This document shows positions 36,602 to 48,317 of a stretch of DNA of 64,000 nt, piece after piece (the stretch's first letter is position 1; every line of letters starts with the position of its first letter). The position numbers and the translations under genes are program-made. This DNA is from Utricularia gibba (Eukaryota > Streptophyta > Magnoliopsida > Lamiales > Lentibulariaceae), in assembly GCA_002189035.1 (NCBI GenBank), contig NEEC01000002.1, forward strand, positions 992,001-1,056,000. The letters are read 5' to 3'. The notes under the pieces were generated by a model that searched no databases, was not told the DNA's origin, and was given only the letters and a program-made list of their open reading frames with translations.

Positions 36602-39600
36602 ATGTTCACGCCGAAAAGACAGTGGACTGAGCTATCTGTAGCTGAGAAGAGTTGGACGGATCGCAAGATAAACACTTCCAGGAAGGAGAAAACAGTGGCT
36701 TTTGCTGATGATCCGCGGCCACCCCCGACGGGTTTGTTGAGTGACGACGGTGGGAGTGTAGGGCGCACAGAGAATATGGAGGACTGGAAGAAGTTTCGGG
36801 AGGCGGGTTTGTTAGATAAGGCTTTAGTGGAAGAGCGTGACAGGGAGGCGATGAGGAATTCCATAAAGCATCTCGAAGGGGAGGTAACGGATTTTTTTTG
36901 AAGTTTGTCATTAAGGTGAACAGCTGAAAAATTTCCTATCGTATCTCTTAACATCTTGGCATCACCTTGCCGTTTCCAGCTTTTGAATTATCAGCACAAT
37001 ATGGGATTGCTGCTAATCGAGAAAAATGAATGGACTTTAAAACACGAAGAACTTCAGGAATCACTTCGAGAAGCATCTGAGATCCTTAAACGTGAAAAAG
37101 TAGCAAATTTAATAGCTATTTCTCAAGCGGAGGAGCGAGAATCAAATATTAGAAGTGCTTTGGATGTTGAGAAACGTTCAGTTGCTGAGGTGATTTATGC
37201 TTCCTAGAGTTTTAATTGTAATTCACGAAGAAAGATAACTTTAAGGTTTTTGTGAATACACTATCCATCCCTTCTATTGGTTAGTTTATTAACTCACGTG
37301 CCATATCTATCTTTCTTGTAGCTTGAGAGCACCCTCCGGAAATTATATTTGGATCTTGAGAAAATCAGAAAGGAATCTGAAGCGAAGTTGGCTGAGGCCA
37401 ACAAGTTCGCAGCTGAAGTACAAGAAAAGTCCATGGAAATGCAAAAAAGGTCACTTGAAGCTGATTCAAAACTCGCTGAGGCACATAAGAAGAGTATAGA
37501 ATTGGAAAGGAAATTCCAGGAAGTTGAATCAAGAGAAAATGTTTTGAAGAGGGAACGCTTGTCCTTTATTTCTGAGTATGTCTAGACCCATTTAGACATC
37601 ATAGAACATGCTTTGATATTATTTTTGTAGCTTTTAATTTTATACACTTGATTGGTTATCCATGCCCAGACGTGATGCACATGAATCTACCTTTATGAAG
37701 CATAAAGAAAAAATGCGAGAGTGGGAAGGAAGGCTCCAAGAAAGAGAAGAGACGCTTTGTCGAAGCCGGAGGGATATGAATGATAGAGATGAAAAAGTGG
37801 TTGCATTTGAAGGGAAGTTGAATGGGAAAGAGAAACAACTTTCAGCGGAACATGATGCACTCGAATTGGAGTGCATGGCCTTGAAGAAGCGTGAGAGTGA
37901 AGTCACTAAGAAACTACACGACCTAAAAGAGAAACAGGAAGTCTGTTCCTGTATCCATTTTTTTTTAGTCTTACGATGCATTAGATTACTTAAAATAATC
38001 ATCATCTCTATGCTTTGTGGCAGAAAGTAGATTTGGTCCGAATTAGTCTTGAAGTGAAGGAGAAGGACCTGAAAACTTCGGCTGAGCGACTGACTGCTAG
38101 AGAGCATGTAAGTGTCTTGTATCTCTCTAGGCAGATTCTTCTTTGCTGTTGTGTTTTTTTGAGGGGCTTTGTTTCCTGTGAACGTTTTTTTTTTTTTTTT
38201 TTTTGTTCTTGTGAATTTTAAAAGTGATAATTTATTGCTTTAAAATTTCGTATCTTCGTTTGGCAAAATAATTTCCATATGGAATTAACGTTGAACCAAA
38301 TGTTATGTTTTAAATTTCTATCTAGATGGAGATCCAAAGCCTTCTTGATCAGTCTGCATTAGATGCAGAAGAGCATGAATTTGAAGTTAATATGGACGAG
38401 AGAAGAAAATTATTCCTGGAGGGCTATCAAAACAAACTTGACCTTTTGGACATGAAACTAGCTGAACTTGGCCATACGGAAAAAATGTTGAAAAAACAGG
38501 ATGAAGCTGTGGAGCAGAAGTTCGAGCGGGTTATGGGTAGAGACAAGGATGTACACTTATTGTTGAAAGGTCTGAAGGAGAAAGAGAAGGCCCTTAACTT
38601 GGAATCTAAGAACTTGGACAAGATAAGGAATACAGTTGCTTTTGAGGAAGATAAGATGCAAGAACTCAAAGATAAGCTTGAGACTATCAAATCTGAAGTT
38701 AATGAGAAGGAAATACAGATTAGTAATGAAAACGAAGAGTTGCAAATTGCCAAAAAAGAGAGGAGGGAGCATATGCAGTTTGTGGATGAGTTGCAACAGG
38801 AGCTGGAAAAATTCAGAGTTCAAAGTCACTTGCTTTCTAAAGAAATCGACAAGATGAAGGAAGACAGGAAGAGGTTCGAGGAAGAGTGGAAGGCCCTTCA
38901 CAAAAAGAGAAGTGAGCTTACTAGTGACTCACAACAACTAGAAGAAGAAAAAAAAATGTTTGAAGTCTTAAAAATCAGTGCCGAAAAGGAATTGAATGGA
39001 ATTAAAATTTCAATTGATGAGCATATGAAGAGAGAATTAGAATTTCTGAGGCTCTCAAAAGAATCTTTTGAAGTTTCAATGAAGCACGAGCAGTCATTAC
39101 TACTTGATAAAGCTCGAATTGAGCATGAACATTTAGTTGTTGAATTTGAGCATAGCAGAAAAGAACTTGAGGCTGAGATGCAGGAGAAAAAAGAGGAAAT
39201 GGTGGGATGCCTGCAGGAAAGAGGGCAGCGTTGGAGAAGAAGATCAAGATGGAAAACGATAACATGAGGCATTTGAAGGAAGTTTTGCAGAAAGAAATTG
39301 AAAGTATAAGGTCTGAGAGGAACATTTTAAAGCTTGACGAACAGAGCACTGCTGTGAATAGGAGGTGGGTGGAAGAGCAGCAGGAAGAAATGCAGAAGGA
39401 TATTAATGAGCTTAATGATCTATGTCAAAAGCATAAAATGCAGCGAGAAGAATTCATTAGGGATAGACAGAGATTTGTCTCTTTTTCTGAAGCATTAAGT
39501 AATTGTCAAAATTGTGATATGATGTCAAATTGCATTTTACCTGAGGTTGATGTCCCTGAAGTAGATGGCGAGTTAGCTTTGGGAGTAGGGCTTCTGGAAA

Positions 39601-40923
39601 AAGTTGCTTCTTATAAGGAAAATACTGAGAGAACCCTGGTCGATAGTACACCAAAATCTGCTGGCTCTGTTGCAAGAATTTCCCAGCTTCTTAAGAAGTG
39701 CACTCAAGGTGTTTTTAGGTTATCTCCCAATAATAGACGACAAGACGTGCCTCCCCCAAATTCTGAGCAAGCAAGGGTATCAGCTGAGGCTTCTCCCAAG
39801 GGAGATTTTAGTGTAGTACAAGAAGTGCTAGAAACTCCATCGGTTTCCCACTTCAAGAGTCATCCGCAAAAGTGTATCAGTAGCACAAATTCCATCAAGG
39901 GAGATGTTGAAGATGCTGAAGCTTTCCTGAATGGAAATTCAGAACAGCATCCTTCAACGGTTAACGTGAAAAGTAGGGGAGGTTCACGTCTCAGAGGAAA
40001 AGCTTCTGGAGCTTCTAAGAGGAAATCGATAAACAATGCTCCTACGGTGACAACGAATCATGGTGCGACAGAAAACACCGAAGGAGCACATGAAGGCAAT
40101 GGTGATGGTGTTCATAGGAAGAAGCGCCAAAAGTCTGCTCCATCTGTGGACATCAGAGGAAAGCAAAATTATAACCTTCGACAACGTAAAACGTACGTCC
40201 AATATTTCTTTCATATATTCTTTCAGCAGGGTGCTGCTTTGATAGCCTATCCTGGAATTCTTTGGGTATTTACTTCATCTCTGATTATTGGTGGAAAAAT
40301 ATTAATTTTGTGTTGTTCAGATGATGCCCTTTCCTAGAAGCTTATATAGTGTATGCTTGAACTCCTGAATTATCACACCAGTTAATTGTGTGTGTGTGTG
40401 TTTCAATCTCTTCCAGGCCAGTCAAAGGAAACAGTATTTCCTTTGAAAATGGAGGCAAGATCAATGGTGAAGGCAGTGATGTAGCTCTCACCCAAGATCA
40501 GAAAGTCAATTCTGCACCGCAGATGGTGATCTCCCCTTGTGATATACATTCTTCTGAAGGGTTGAAGTCCAAGCATTATGAGGTGCTAAAGTCTACTTCT
40601 GCATTAACCGAATTTCCGATCAAGATATTTCTACATTTTTTTCATGAATATCTTATCGTACTGTCTATTTATTGCATAGCTACTCATGTGCTTTCTATGA
40701 CTTCCAGGCTTCAAATCACCATGCGAATGACAAGTCTGATACTGGTAAGCTGGCCGGAATTCCGGAGCTGCGTGAGGAGATGAATGGGTCTTCATGTTAT
40801 AATGATGAAAACCCAAACGAGATTGCATTTTTAGGTGTTGATGACCCTTTAGAAAATGAAGATGATGAGACTGCAGGTAACGCTTCAATTCCCAGAAAAC
40901 TGTGGAATTTTTTCACGTCCTGA
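36602..40923 (+). CDS. CRWN3: CRWN/NMCP nuclear-lamina coiled-coil protein (CRWN2/3 type), apparent frameshift
   Basis: Eight exons: 36602-36883, 36980-37189, 37322-37575, 37670-37940, 38024-38107, 38326-40192, 40417-40582, 40708-40923. Family landmarks: MFTPKRQW at the N-terminus, [27 protein letters not shown], then ~600 residues of heptad coiled coil, a basic nuclear-localisation region (GVHRKKRQK) and the conserved C-terminal [13 protein letters not shown] proteins form the plant lamina-like layer at the inner nuclear envelope and set nuclear size and heterochromatin order. Frame breaks once, at the GGG run 39223-39225 in exon 6: before it the coil reads on to a stop at 39265-39267; after it the neighbouring frame continues the coil. 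With one more G the protein has 1116 residues. CRWN2/3 rather than CRWN1 is inferred from gene order. Confidence 0.88.
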
Positions 40924-41776
40924 CAACTTGAAAGCTGTGAGATTTTTGCTGTACATGGAAGCTTTATGATAATAGTCCAGTACCAGACATTTTTTCTTGA
41001 CCCTGTGTTTATCAGCAGGAAAGAAAATATGTTCCATCGTTGGCTTACAATAAATCAGGGTAGTTATCATACCATTGTGAGACATACACGTGTGATCGTA
41101 TTTGCGAGCAACTTCAACCAGCTGTATTCCCATATATCTCTCATTGATGGCTTACAGTGCGGTGAATTTTTTTTTTCAATGGCTACTGTAGGGTGGTGAT
41201 AGTATTCTTGGATCCGTTCTTACAACTTGATATCTCATCTTCATACTAGAATGTTTTTCTTACAAACCTGTTGTTGCCATTCTCTCTCATCCGAAAAGTC
41301 TGCTGCAATTAGACAATGTTGGGCCCTTCTTCGCCCAACAATTCTTGTCTTCATTCCTGCACAAGCTGAGGTTTGTCGACAGGGGCAATGTTGCCATTCC
41401 AGCTGGCTGCGCATGCAACATCCAATCATTGTTTACATCTCGGGTTTTCTAATTGCCCATGTAATGATGGGACAAGAAGACCCTGTGGTTCCAGCACGAT
41501 GGTTTATGATTGTCCTTATGAATGCAAATTGTTTTGTTAGCGCTTGTCTCCTTTTGCACTCATGGATATGGAGACACGGATGATTAGACTATGAATTATG
41601 CTTTAATAACATGCAAGTGATGCTTCCTTCCTATTCACAGATGTACCTCCTCTGGGCCTGAGTTCTCTCGCCCACAGAACAAAATGGAGATTCACAGCTT
41701 CAGGTACAACTTTGTGAAGAGGAAATCCAACAATAAGATCTTACTCTTGGTTGCATCTGTATGAAGAAGAGGATCA
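40924..41776. other. Intergenic between convergent genes
   Basis: 3' region of CRWN and of the MIZ1-like gene. A short perfect inverted repeat (TGTTGGGC / GCCCAACA) lies at about 41318-41343. An open frame at 41227-41583 resembles no known protein. Confidence 0.5.
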
Positions 41777-42523
41777 CTAGATTCTGAGTAGGTAGAGACT
41801 GAGCTCTGGGCCTCCATTCCCATCAGGATTCATCATGTAGAAAGCTTCTGAGTCCTTGGATCCAATGACTCTTTCAAACTTGGCTCTCATGAACATCATC
41901 TCTCCTTCTGAATCTCCGCCGTCTACGGCTGCCGGAAGCACCCCTGCGCCCATGGAAATTGGCCCTATTGCATTCAGAACTTTCCATTCCCTAGAATTGC
42001 AATCTCTGCGAATCGCGTACGCACATTTCTTCCCATTGCAATACGTTTTCCAAATGGGCTCATCCAGGAGCTTGATCCCTTTTTTCTCCATCTTCTTCTC
42101 GCACTCGAGGACGATTCTTACTAGCCCTGAAGCCATTTCTTTGACGAGAATGCTTGTCGGAGTCGCTAATTCTACTACAAAAGCTGGTTTCTGCTTGAAA
42201 TCTTCTTGGAGCGCGAAATGTACATGGCCGCGTCTGTGCCCGAAAAGGGTACCCAGAACTTTCGTGCCGAGCCCAGAAGAGAACTGGGTTCGGCTTCTTC
42301 CGAATCCCAAGGAAAGTGCAGTGCGCAACTTGGGAGCCGCCATTAGAGAGAGCTTTCTCCTTGGAGCAGGGGAAGAAATGCTCTGTTTCTCTGCAGATTT
42401 GGTTGTGAAAGCCACGGCTGTTTGTTCTAAATCATCATCTTCTTGTTGCTCAGCAACTTTGTTTTTCCAACTGAAGTACCTTCTGGAGAACGTAAGCGAA
42501 TCATGAGCTTCGAGTGACTTCAT
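41777..42523 (-). CDS. MIZU-KUSSEI 1-like protein (DUF617)
   Basis: Single exon, 248 residues from the ATG at 42523 (chosen because relatives start near SFSRRYFSWK; the open frame itself extends to 42601). The DUF617/MIZ1 domain fills the C-terminal two thirds: GTLFGHRRGHVHFALQED, ELATPTSILVKEMASGLVRI, LLDEPIWKTYCNGKKCAYA, GAGVLP, and a closing MRAKFERVIGSKDSEAFYM with NPDGNGGPELSLYLLR. The Arabidopsis founder MIZ1 is an ER-associated protein needed for root hydrotropism and calcium signalling; most relatives are uncharacterised. The N-terminal ~80 residues are Ser/Lys-rich and poorly conserved. Probable leader and promoter lie upstream to 43250. Confidence 0.92.
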   Translation of the reverse strand: MKSLEAHDSLTFSRRYFSWKNKVAEQQEDDDLEQTAVAFTTKSAEKQSISSPAPRRKLSLMAAPKLRTALSLGFGRSRTQFSSGLGTKVLGTLFGHRRGHVHFALQEDFKQKPAFVVELATPTSILVKEMASGLVRIVLECEKKMEKKGIKLLDEPIWKTYCNGKKCAYAIRRDCNSREWKVLNAIGPISMGAGVLPAAVDGGDSEGEMMFMRAKFERVIGSKDSEAFYMMNPDGNGGPELSLYLLRI

Positions 42524-44490
42524 CGCGGCCGCAAGAGAGAAACTTTTTTTAGCAGTATGTGGGAAATCTAAGAGGGAGCAGAACAGAAAAGGAGAGGGCA
42601 ACGGATTGGGATTGGGTTTCTTCTTGTCTCACTCCTATGAAATACAAATTTGTGGGTTCTACTTGTCGGCCATTTTAACCTGACAAAAGAGAAAAAAGAA
42701 GCAGCACAACGCCAAAGCAGAATTTCAAAGCCTGAAACAATGCAAAAGATCCAAATCTCGAGGCAGTAGAAGAAAGAAAAGAATTTGAGGAGACAATCAC
42801 AATGTTGAATCAAATGGTGAAAGCCGGCCCCTCACTGTAAAAAAAAAAAACTGTAAATCCAGATCCAGAGTACAAACTAGAAAGTGAACCTGCTCCTCCA
42901 TGTAATCACAATCTCTCTCCATAAATGGCACCTACCGACTGACTCAAGAAGAAAGACTGATTGCATCGGAAAAAAGAAAAGAGAAATCAAACAATGAGTA
43001 GATTTGCTTCGAGCCCACAAAGCACTCACTAAACCAACCAAAACCCAGAAATTTCGCAGATAAACTCCGCCCAATCACATCACCCAACCAGCGAAGATCA
43101 TTAAATTCCGAGTGTAGACCCAGTCCTCCATTTCCGCTGGAACAGTGCAGGCGATAGCACCAAAGGCCCATTACCATTCCAGGCTTCCTTGCCTCTGAGT
43201 CGGGCCGCCCCACAATAACCCAAAGGCCCATTATCCGTACAAAAATAGGCCCATCATGAGGCGCTCCGTTTAGTCAACTATAACAAACGGATTCCATTAG
43301 TTTCTTGATCCCCAATTTAATGACGCGCCTGGACCTAGAGCAGCCTCATTAGAAAATCTAACACGTCGTTTTAGTTAGGTAAAGCAAACGTTGACTTTGG
43401 ATAAAAAATTTATTGCACCTAACTCCTAATTCTTACCTCTATCCCATCTAAAGACTCAAGTCAAAAAAAAAAAAAAAAAAAAAAATCAAATCCAATCCAA
43501 ACAACACGTAAGAACGACTCGAAAATTTATTAGGACGTGTTTGGTGATGAATTATAGTTAATATAAGAAATATTTTTATTTATATAAAAAGATGTGAAAT
43601 GACGATTCCAATATATAAAACCCATCTTAAGAATATCAAATCTCAATCTCAATTCTTCATAAATCTTATCTTATTTAGGCTTTGTTCTCTTTTCATAATT
43701 TTTGAAAATTCTAATCTTTGATCGTTAAGTGATAAAATCGTAAATTTAGATTATGTGATTAATTTCATAAATTATTAAATTTCTTAAATATGTGTATCCT
43801 TATTAAGCACCAGATTTCGATATATTTATTAATATTTGTCAGTTGATACCATCCAACATATATCTTTCTAAAGTGTGCTGATTTAAGTATTAAATATAAA
43901 TTATAATGAAAAATATTTAATATAAATATGAATTACATGGATTAAATAAAACATATTAGACTAATAAATTGTAAATAAAAATAATAATATTTCTAAATTC
44001 GTGTTTCTTTTTATACAAAAGCAGTAACAAAACTATTTTCATATTATTTGCAAAAATATCCATCCTCCAATTCTCTTAACACAGTCAAAATGGAAAAAAA
44101 ATTGTTAGACTTCATTATTCAAAAGGTAAGAAGTTGACCCGACCCGTGTGGTGGATCCGAATTAAGCGTGTCCATCTAAGACCTACTCCCTAACCTAACA
44201 CTCAACAAAATAATAAATGGATGATGGGCTTTTTCATTATGGGTGAAGAAATTGTGATTTTGTTGTAAAAAAAAAAGGAATAAAAAATTAAAAAATATAC
44301 GACACACGACCCACACCCAACCCAGAAGCTTGGATCCGGGCTCGGGTTCTGGGTCGGCCCGCGGGTCGTGATCAACGCCCAGTATTCGGTCCTAGTTGGC
44401 AGGCTGAACTCTGAAGGACCGTGGAACAGTCATTGGATGTGTGAACGATCTGCTAATAAATAATTACATATTTAATTATTTAATATCGTC
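42524..44490. other. Intergenic: promoter side of MIZ1-like gene and AT-rich DNA
   Basis: 42524-43250 is the probable leader and promoter of the MIZ1-like gene. Three GGCCCA motifs cluster at 43166-43254, two of them within near-identical CAAAGGCCCATTA segments. 43300-44260 is AT-rich with a poly-A run of about 21 (43467-43487). 44300-44450 is GC-richer with no gene. Confidence 0.5.
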
Positions 44491-44498
44491 TATAAAAA
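44491..44498 (+). promoter_or_regulatory. TATA box of the nsLTP gene
   Basis: TATAAAAA, 68 bp upstream of the ATG at 44559. Confidence 0.65.
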
Positions 44499-44558
44499 CA
44501 CCCTGTTTGATTCAACTTCTACACCCCCGACGAGAAGTATTCAGGGAGAAAAGTGAAA

Positions 44559-44903
44559 ATGGCGCGCCTATTCGACTTGATCGTGTCCGTTGTCCTGATC
44601 ATTTGCCTGTCTGCGGCGGCGACTCCGATCGTAGGCGCGATCACCTGCGACACTGTGCAAAGCGTTTTATCTCCCTGCACCGAGTACGTCCAGAGAGGTG
44701 GAAGTCCACCGGCCGCGTGCTGCGACGCCGTGGCCAATCTGGCGTCTGCAATTCAAACCCCGTCTGATCTCCAGGATGTCTGTGGCTGCGTTTCTACTAT
44801 GGATCCCGCTGCCGGCATCGACCCGAATCTCGTGTACGGGCTCCCGGTCACTTGCGGACTGCCGAATGCGTCTGCCCTCCAGTGCCCCAGGTCCTCTGGT
44901 TAA
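44559..44903 (+). CDS. Non-specific lipid-transfer protein (type 1-like)
   Basis: Single exon, 114 residues. A signal peptide (LFDLIVSVVLIICLSAAATP, residues ~4-23) precedes a mature domain that starts at AITC. The eight cysteines follow the nsLTP pattern C-X9-C-X13-CC-X19-CXC-X21-C-X9-C; the first five spacings equal those of type 1, while the last loop (9 instead of about 13) is shorter. These secreted proteins bind lipids in a four-helix, disulphide-held cavity and act in cuticle, wall and defence. No GPI-anchor tail is present. The mature chain ends a few residues after the last Cys (PRSSG). The start at 44559 is the only ATG in the frame. Confidence 0.93.
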   Translation: MARLFDLIVSVVLIICLSAAATPIVGAITCDTVQSVLSPCTEYVQRGGSPPAACCDAVANLASAIQTPSDLQDVCGCVSTMDPAAGIDPNLVYGLPVTCGLPNASALQCPRSSG

Positions 44904-47900
44904 GTGTTTTAATCAATCCAGGCCAGCGAGGCCAATTTGCTGTAATTGTGAACTAATAATGTGGCAACCAAACATCTGCGTTTGACTTGCCCTTGTGTTT
45001 ATGTTAAGAAATCACTCTCTGATTTCTATATAAACCAGATTATTGTTGGATAAGATTTCAGCTTATCTTGTTCATTCTCGCAAATTATTGATGTAAATGA
45101 AACCAAAAATAAAAACCACAATACTTTTGGTAAGTGAAAACCCGAGAATCTGGATAAAAACCACTCTTTTTTAATAACACAAAATAAGTATAGGATTTAA
45201 ACCACACCATCATCAAGTTAATCAATACAAGAGTTACAAAAACTAGTAACCTTCCTACAATCTATCTATCGTTGCATCTGATGAACTTGATAAGAGATTA
45301 AACTTCTTGGAGATGAATCAAACCCAAGGTTTCTCTCAAAATCGATCACTTGTGATTAACCTCTTGTTTTTTCTTTATCTTAAATGGTCCACATATTCAC
45401 TTTTATTTGTGGTTGTTCATGTCAACTTTTCATGCATTTAATACATATTCCTTTCATATTCATGTAGTGGACATGCTCAATCAATTATTGTACCTTATGA
45501 TTGGATCTAAATATCTACTGAATATTATTTGAAGTAGTCCACTTACTTCAACAGTTTATCCCTATAATAAAAGCTATCCTCCAAATCGGGGACGAAGAAT
45601 GTCCCTTTTTGCTTTCCACACAAATGGGTAAATACTTGTTGCACACTTGCTGATCACTTAAGACGACCATTCATTTTGGGCTTTTCCAAGCACCCCAACC
45701 AACTCCATCGGAAAATGGGCTGGCCCAATGATGCAAAGAAATTCCGAAATTGTCCCTTCATGTTGAGGTGGGTACGAATCAGATTCGACGATTTACTGAT
45801 CAAACCCTCTAAATTAGCATAACAATTGTGACTTGACTAATACAGGTCGATATGCTAGACCTATTCCAGGTCACGAGTTGATTCGAATCATTTCACAATT
45901 TATAAACCAATATAAATCGAGTTTAATTCATAAGTACTTAATTCAACTAATTACATTGAAACACATTTTTTTGTTATTGGCTATGTTAAAGATCCAACTC
46001 GTCTAATCCGTTGAGTTCACTCATATCTATGTATTATAGACCTGTCTTGTCGAGTAACCAGATGGATATCTTAGTTGATTCATATATGTACACACCTCTA
46101 ATTCATGAATGAGCATGGTCATCATTATTGGAACGTGTTTTTTTATTAATAATGATTTGCAATTTCAAAATTTATAGTATGATATTATTAGAATCGCAGA
46201 ATTTTAATTTCAAATATAAATATTGAGAACTAATATCCACAATTTACGAATAGAAATAATAATTTTTTTGAGGAATGACGTGGACGAGCTTTATTAAATG
46301 GACCCCACAAACAAGTGGAAGCCGAAGTTATTTAGGATATAATCTGATTAAAGTGAAATATTATATTTAAATAAAATCATTATATTGATTAATTTTATGT
46401 TGAATACAATAGAGCAGATTTTTCGACTATCAAATCGCGAACACCTGTTGACTACCAACCAAGCGGTTTTTATTATTCAATTTAATTTAATTATAAATTA
46501 GGGTTTTGTTGGGAAATTTGAACACCAATTTTGACTGAGCGAGCAACATTTTCTTTTTTAAAAGTAGTATTAAAAAGAACCTTCCCTATCGTTGAATGAC
46601 CAGCTTTCAGATCGACCGGATAAGTCGAGAGGCGGCGGCGGGCATGCACAATATTTAATTATTACTAGTTAAATTATTCATATCTAACTGAAAATATATT
46701 TATTATAATAAATGTGTTTATGATGAATAATCTGAAGTAATATTCATTTATAGATATTCGATTCAATTAATGGATTTAATTGCTAACTTTCGATGTATGA
46801 AAATTTCATGAAATCTGTAAAAATTTTTAAAAAAAATAGTGTAAAATGAAATAAATAAATAAATCATGTTCGATCAGTAAAACTTATACATTTTTCTATT
46901 GTTTTTTAAGACATAAATATCAAATAAACATTTATTTAAATATTTAAAAATAATTACAAACCATGAAGTTAGAATCTAATCTTTCATGACTTAATAAGAT
47001 AGGTTCGACATAAACATCGAAATGATGTATTGTGAATATTGAGAATCATCATGATTTATGATTTGGAAGATATCATATCGGTACGAAGGTATACTTTATT
47101 TTAATAATGTACCTTGGGTTAGAACACACAAGAATAGTACACATAATCCTATCAGAAATTTGAAATTTTATTTCATAGTCACATCTTCTAGAAGATGGAT
47201 GATGAGTAGTTTTTACTTTAACATGAAATCTCTATTTTAGCCTTTGGTGCTGGCTTGTACCAGTTCAGTGAATCAACCAAAGTATGGTGCATATGGTGGG
47301 GGTAATTCGGGTGTTTCCTTTTTCTCCTTTGATTTTTTAAAATTATAAATATAAAAAAAAATAGATTTTTATCGCTTTATTTTTGAAATGCAAAATATCC
47401 TCCGATACAGTTTAGGTTGAGGTGGGAATGAAAAGGAGCGGTCGACAAACCAGCCAATCATCAGTTGCCATGAAATGATTTTGTTTGCGGTTTTTCTTTT
47501 CTTTTCTTTATTTTTTTAAAAAATAATCACAAATTAATTAATTGCAGATGGAATTTCGATTTGACCGCCAGCCGCTTTTTTAGGCTTCTCCCTTTCTCCT
47601 GCTTCCCAAACATCATAATCCTCATCCCACCGGAGCCTGAAATTGAATTTCCTCTGTTTTTCATTTTCTCCAATCTAAATCTACGATTTTGACTGTTCCC
47701 GTTTGGGTTCAGATTCTCGATACCCGGAATTCACCCTGCTCAGTTCCTGTGGAAAGATCTTTCTTTTTGTTTTGGCGAGCTTACTTCCCCCATCGCGTGA
47801 TTCTGAGGTTCTGATTAGGTTTTTTTTTTTTTTTTTATCTGAACTTGGAGAACCCAGCAAACGGGGCGTGTTTATTTTCTTGATTTTGTGATGAATCTAC

Positions 47901-48317
47901 TTTTGGATTGTTTGTGAAATCCAAGTTATTCATTGGGATTGATTTTGTTGTGGATTCTTTTTTCTGTTAATACGGGGTTCTGTGGGTTTGGAAATTATGT
48001 GCTGTTAATCTCAGGAAAAAGTTGCTCTGTTCTGTGATACCTGAGGGGGGTGAGAGTTGGGTGATTGTTGTTAGGATTTTTAGTTGCCGCATTGGGATGG
48101 AATTGGTGATAGAAGTCGGTTGATTTTGTGGTTGGCTATCTTGGGAAAGTTTAATTGTTTAGTGAGCCTTCATCGATTTATTGTATGATGTTCTGTTGGT
48201 AGAACCCTTGAGGCTAATGTTTCCTTGCGGGCTCGTTCCTCTTCCTTTCGTTATCTGCGCATGATTTGCATGTGTTTAATTGTTTCTGGCTTGTATCAGG
48301 AGGCGTCTACATTAATA
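44904..48317. other. Intergenic and RLCK leader
   Basis: 45000-47560 is AT-rich with no supported gene. From 47560 composition changes to that of a pyrimidine-rich plant leader; a leader intron probably ends at the CAG 48297-48299, just ahead of the RLCK start codon. GGGCT/GGCCCA motifs occur near 45678-45736. Confidence 0.45.

Noticed and set aside
37640-39349. Long minus-strand open frames opposite the CRWN exons.
   Set aside because: They are mirror frames of the Glu/Lys-rich coiled coil and have no independent support.
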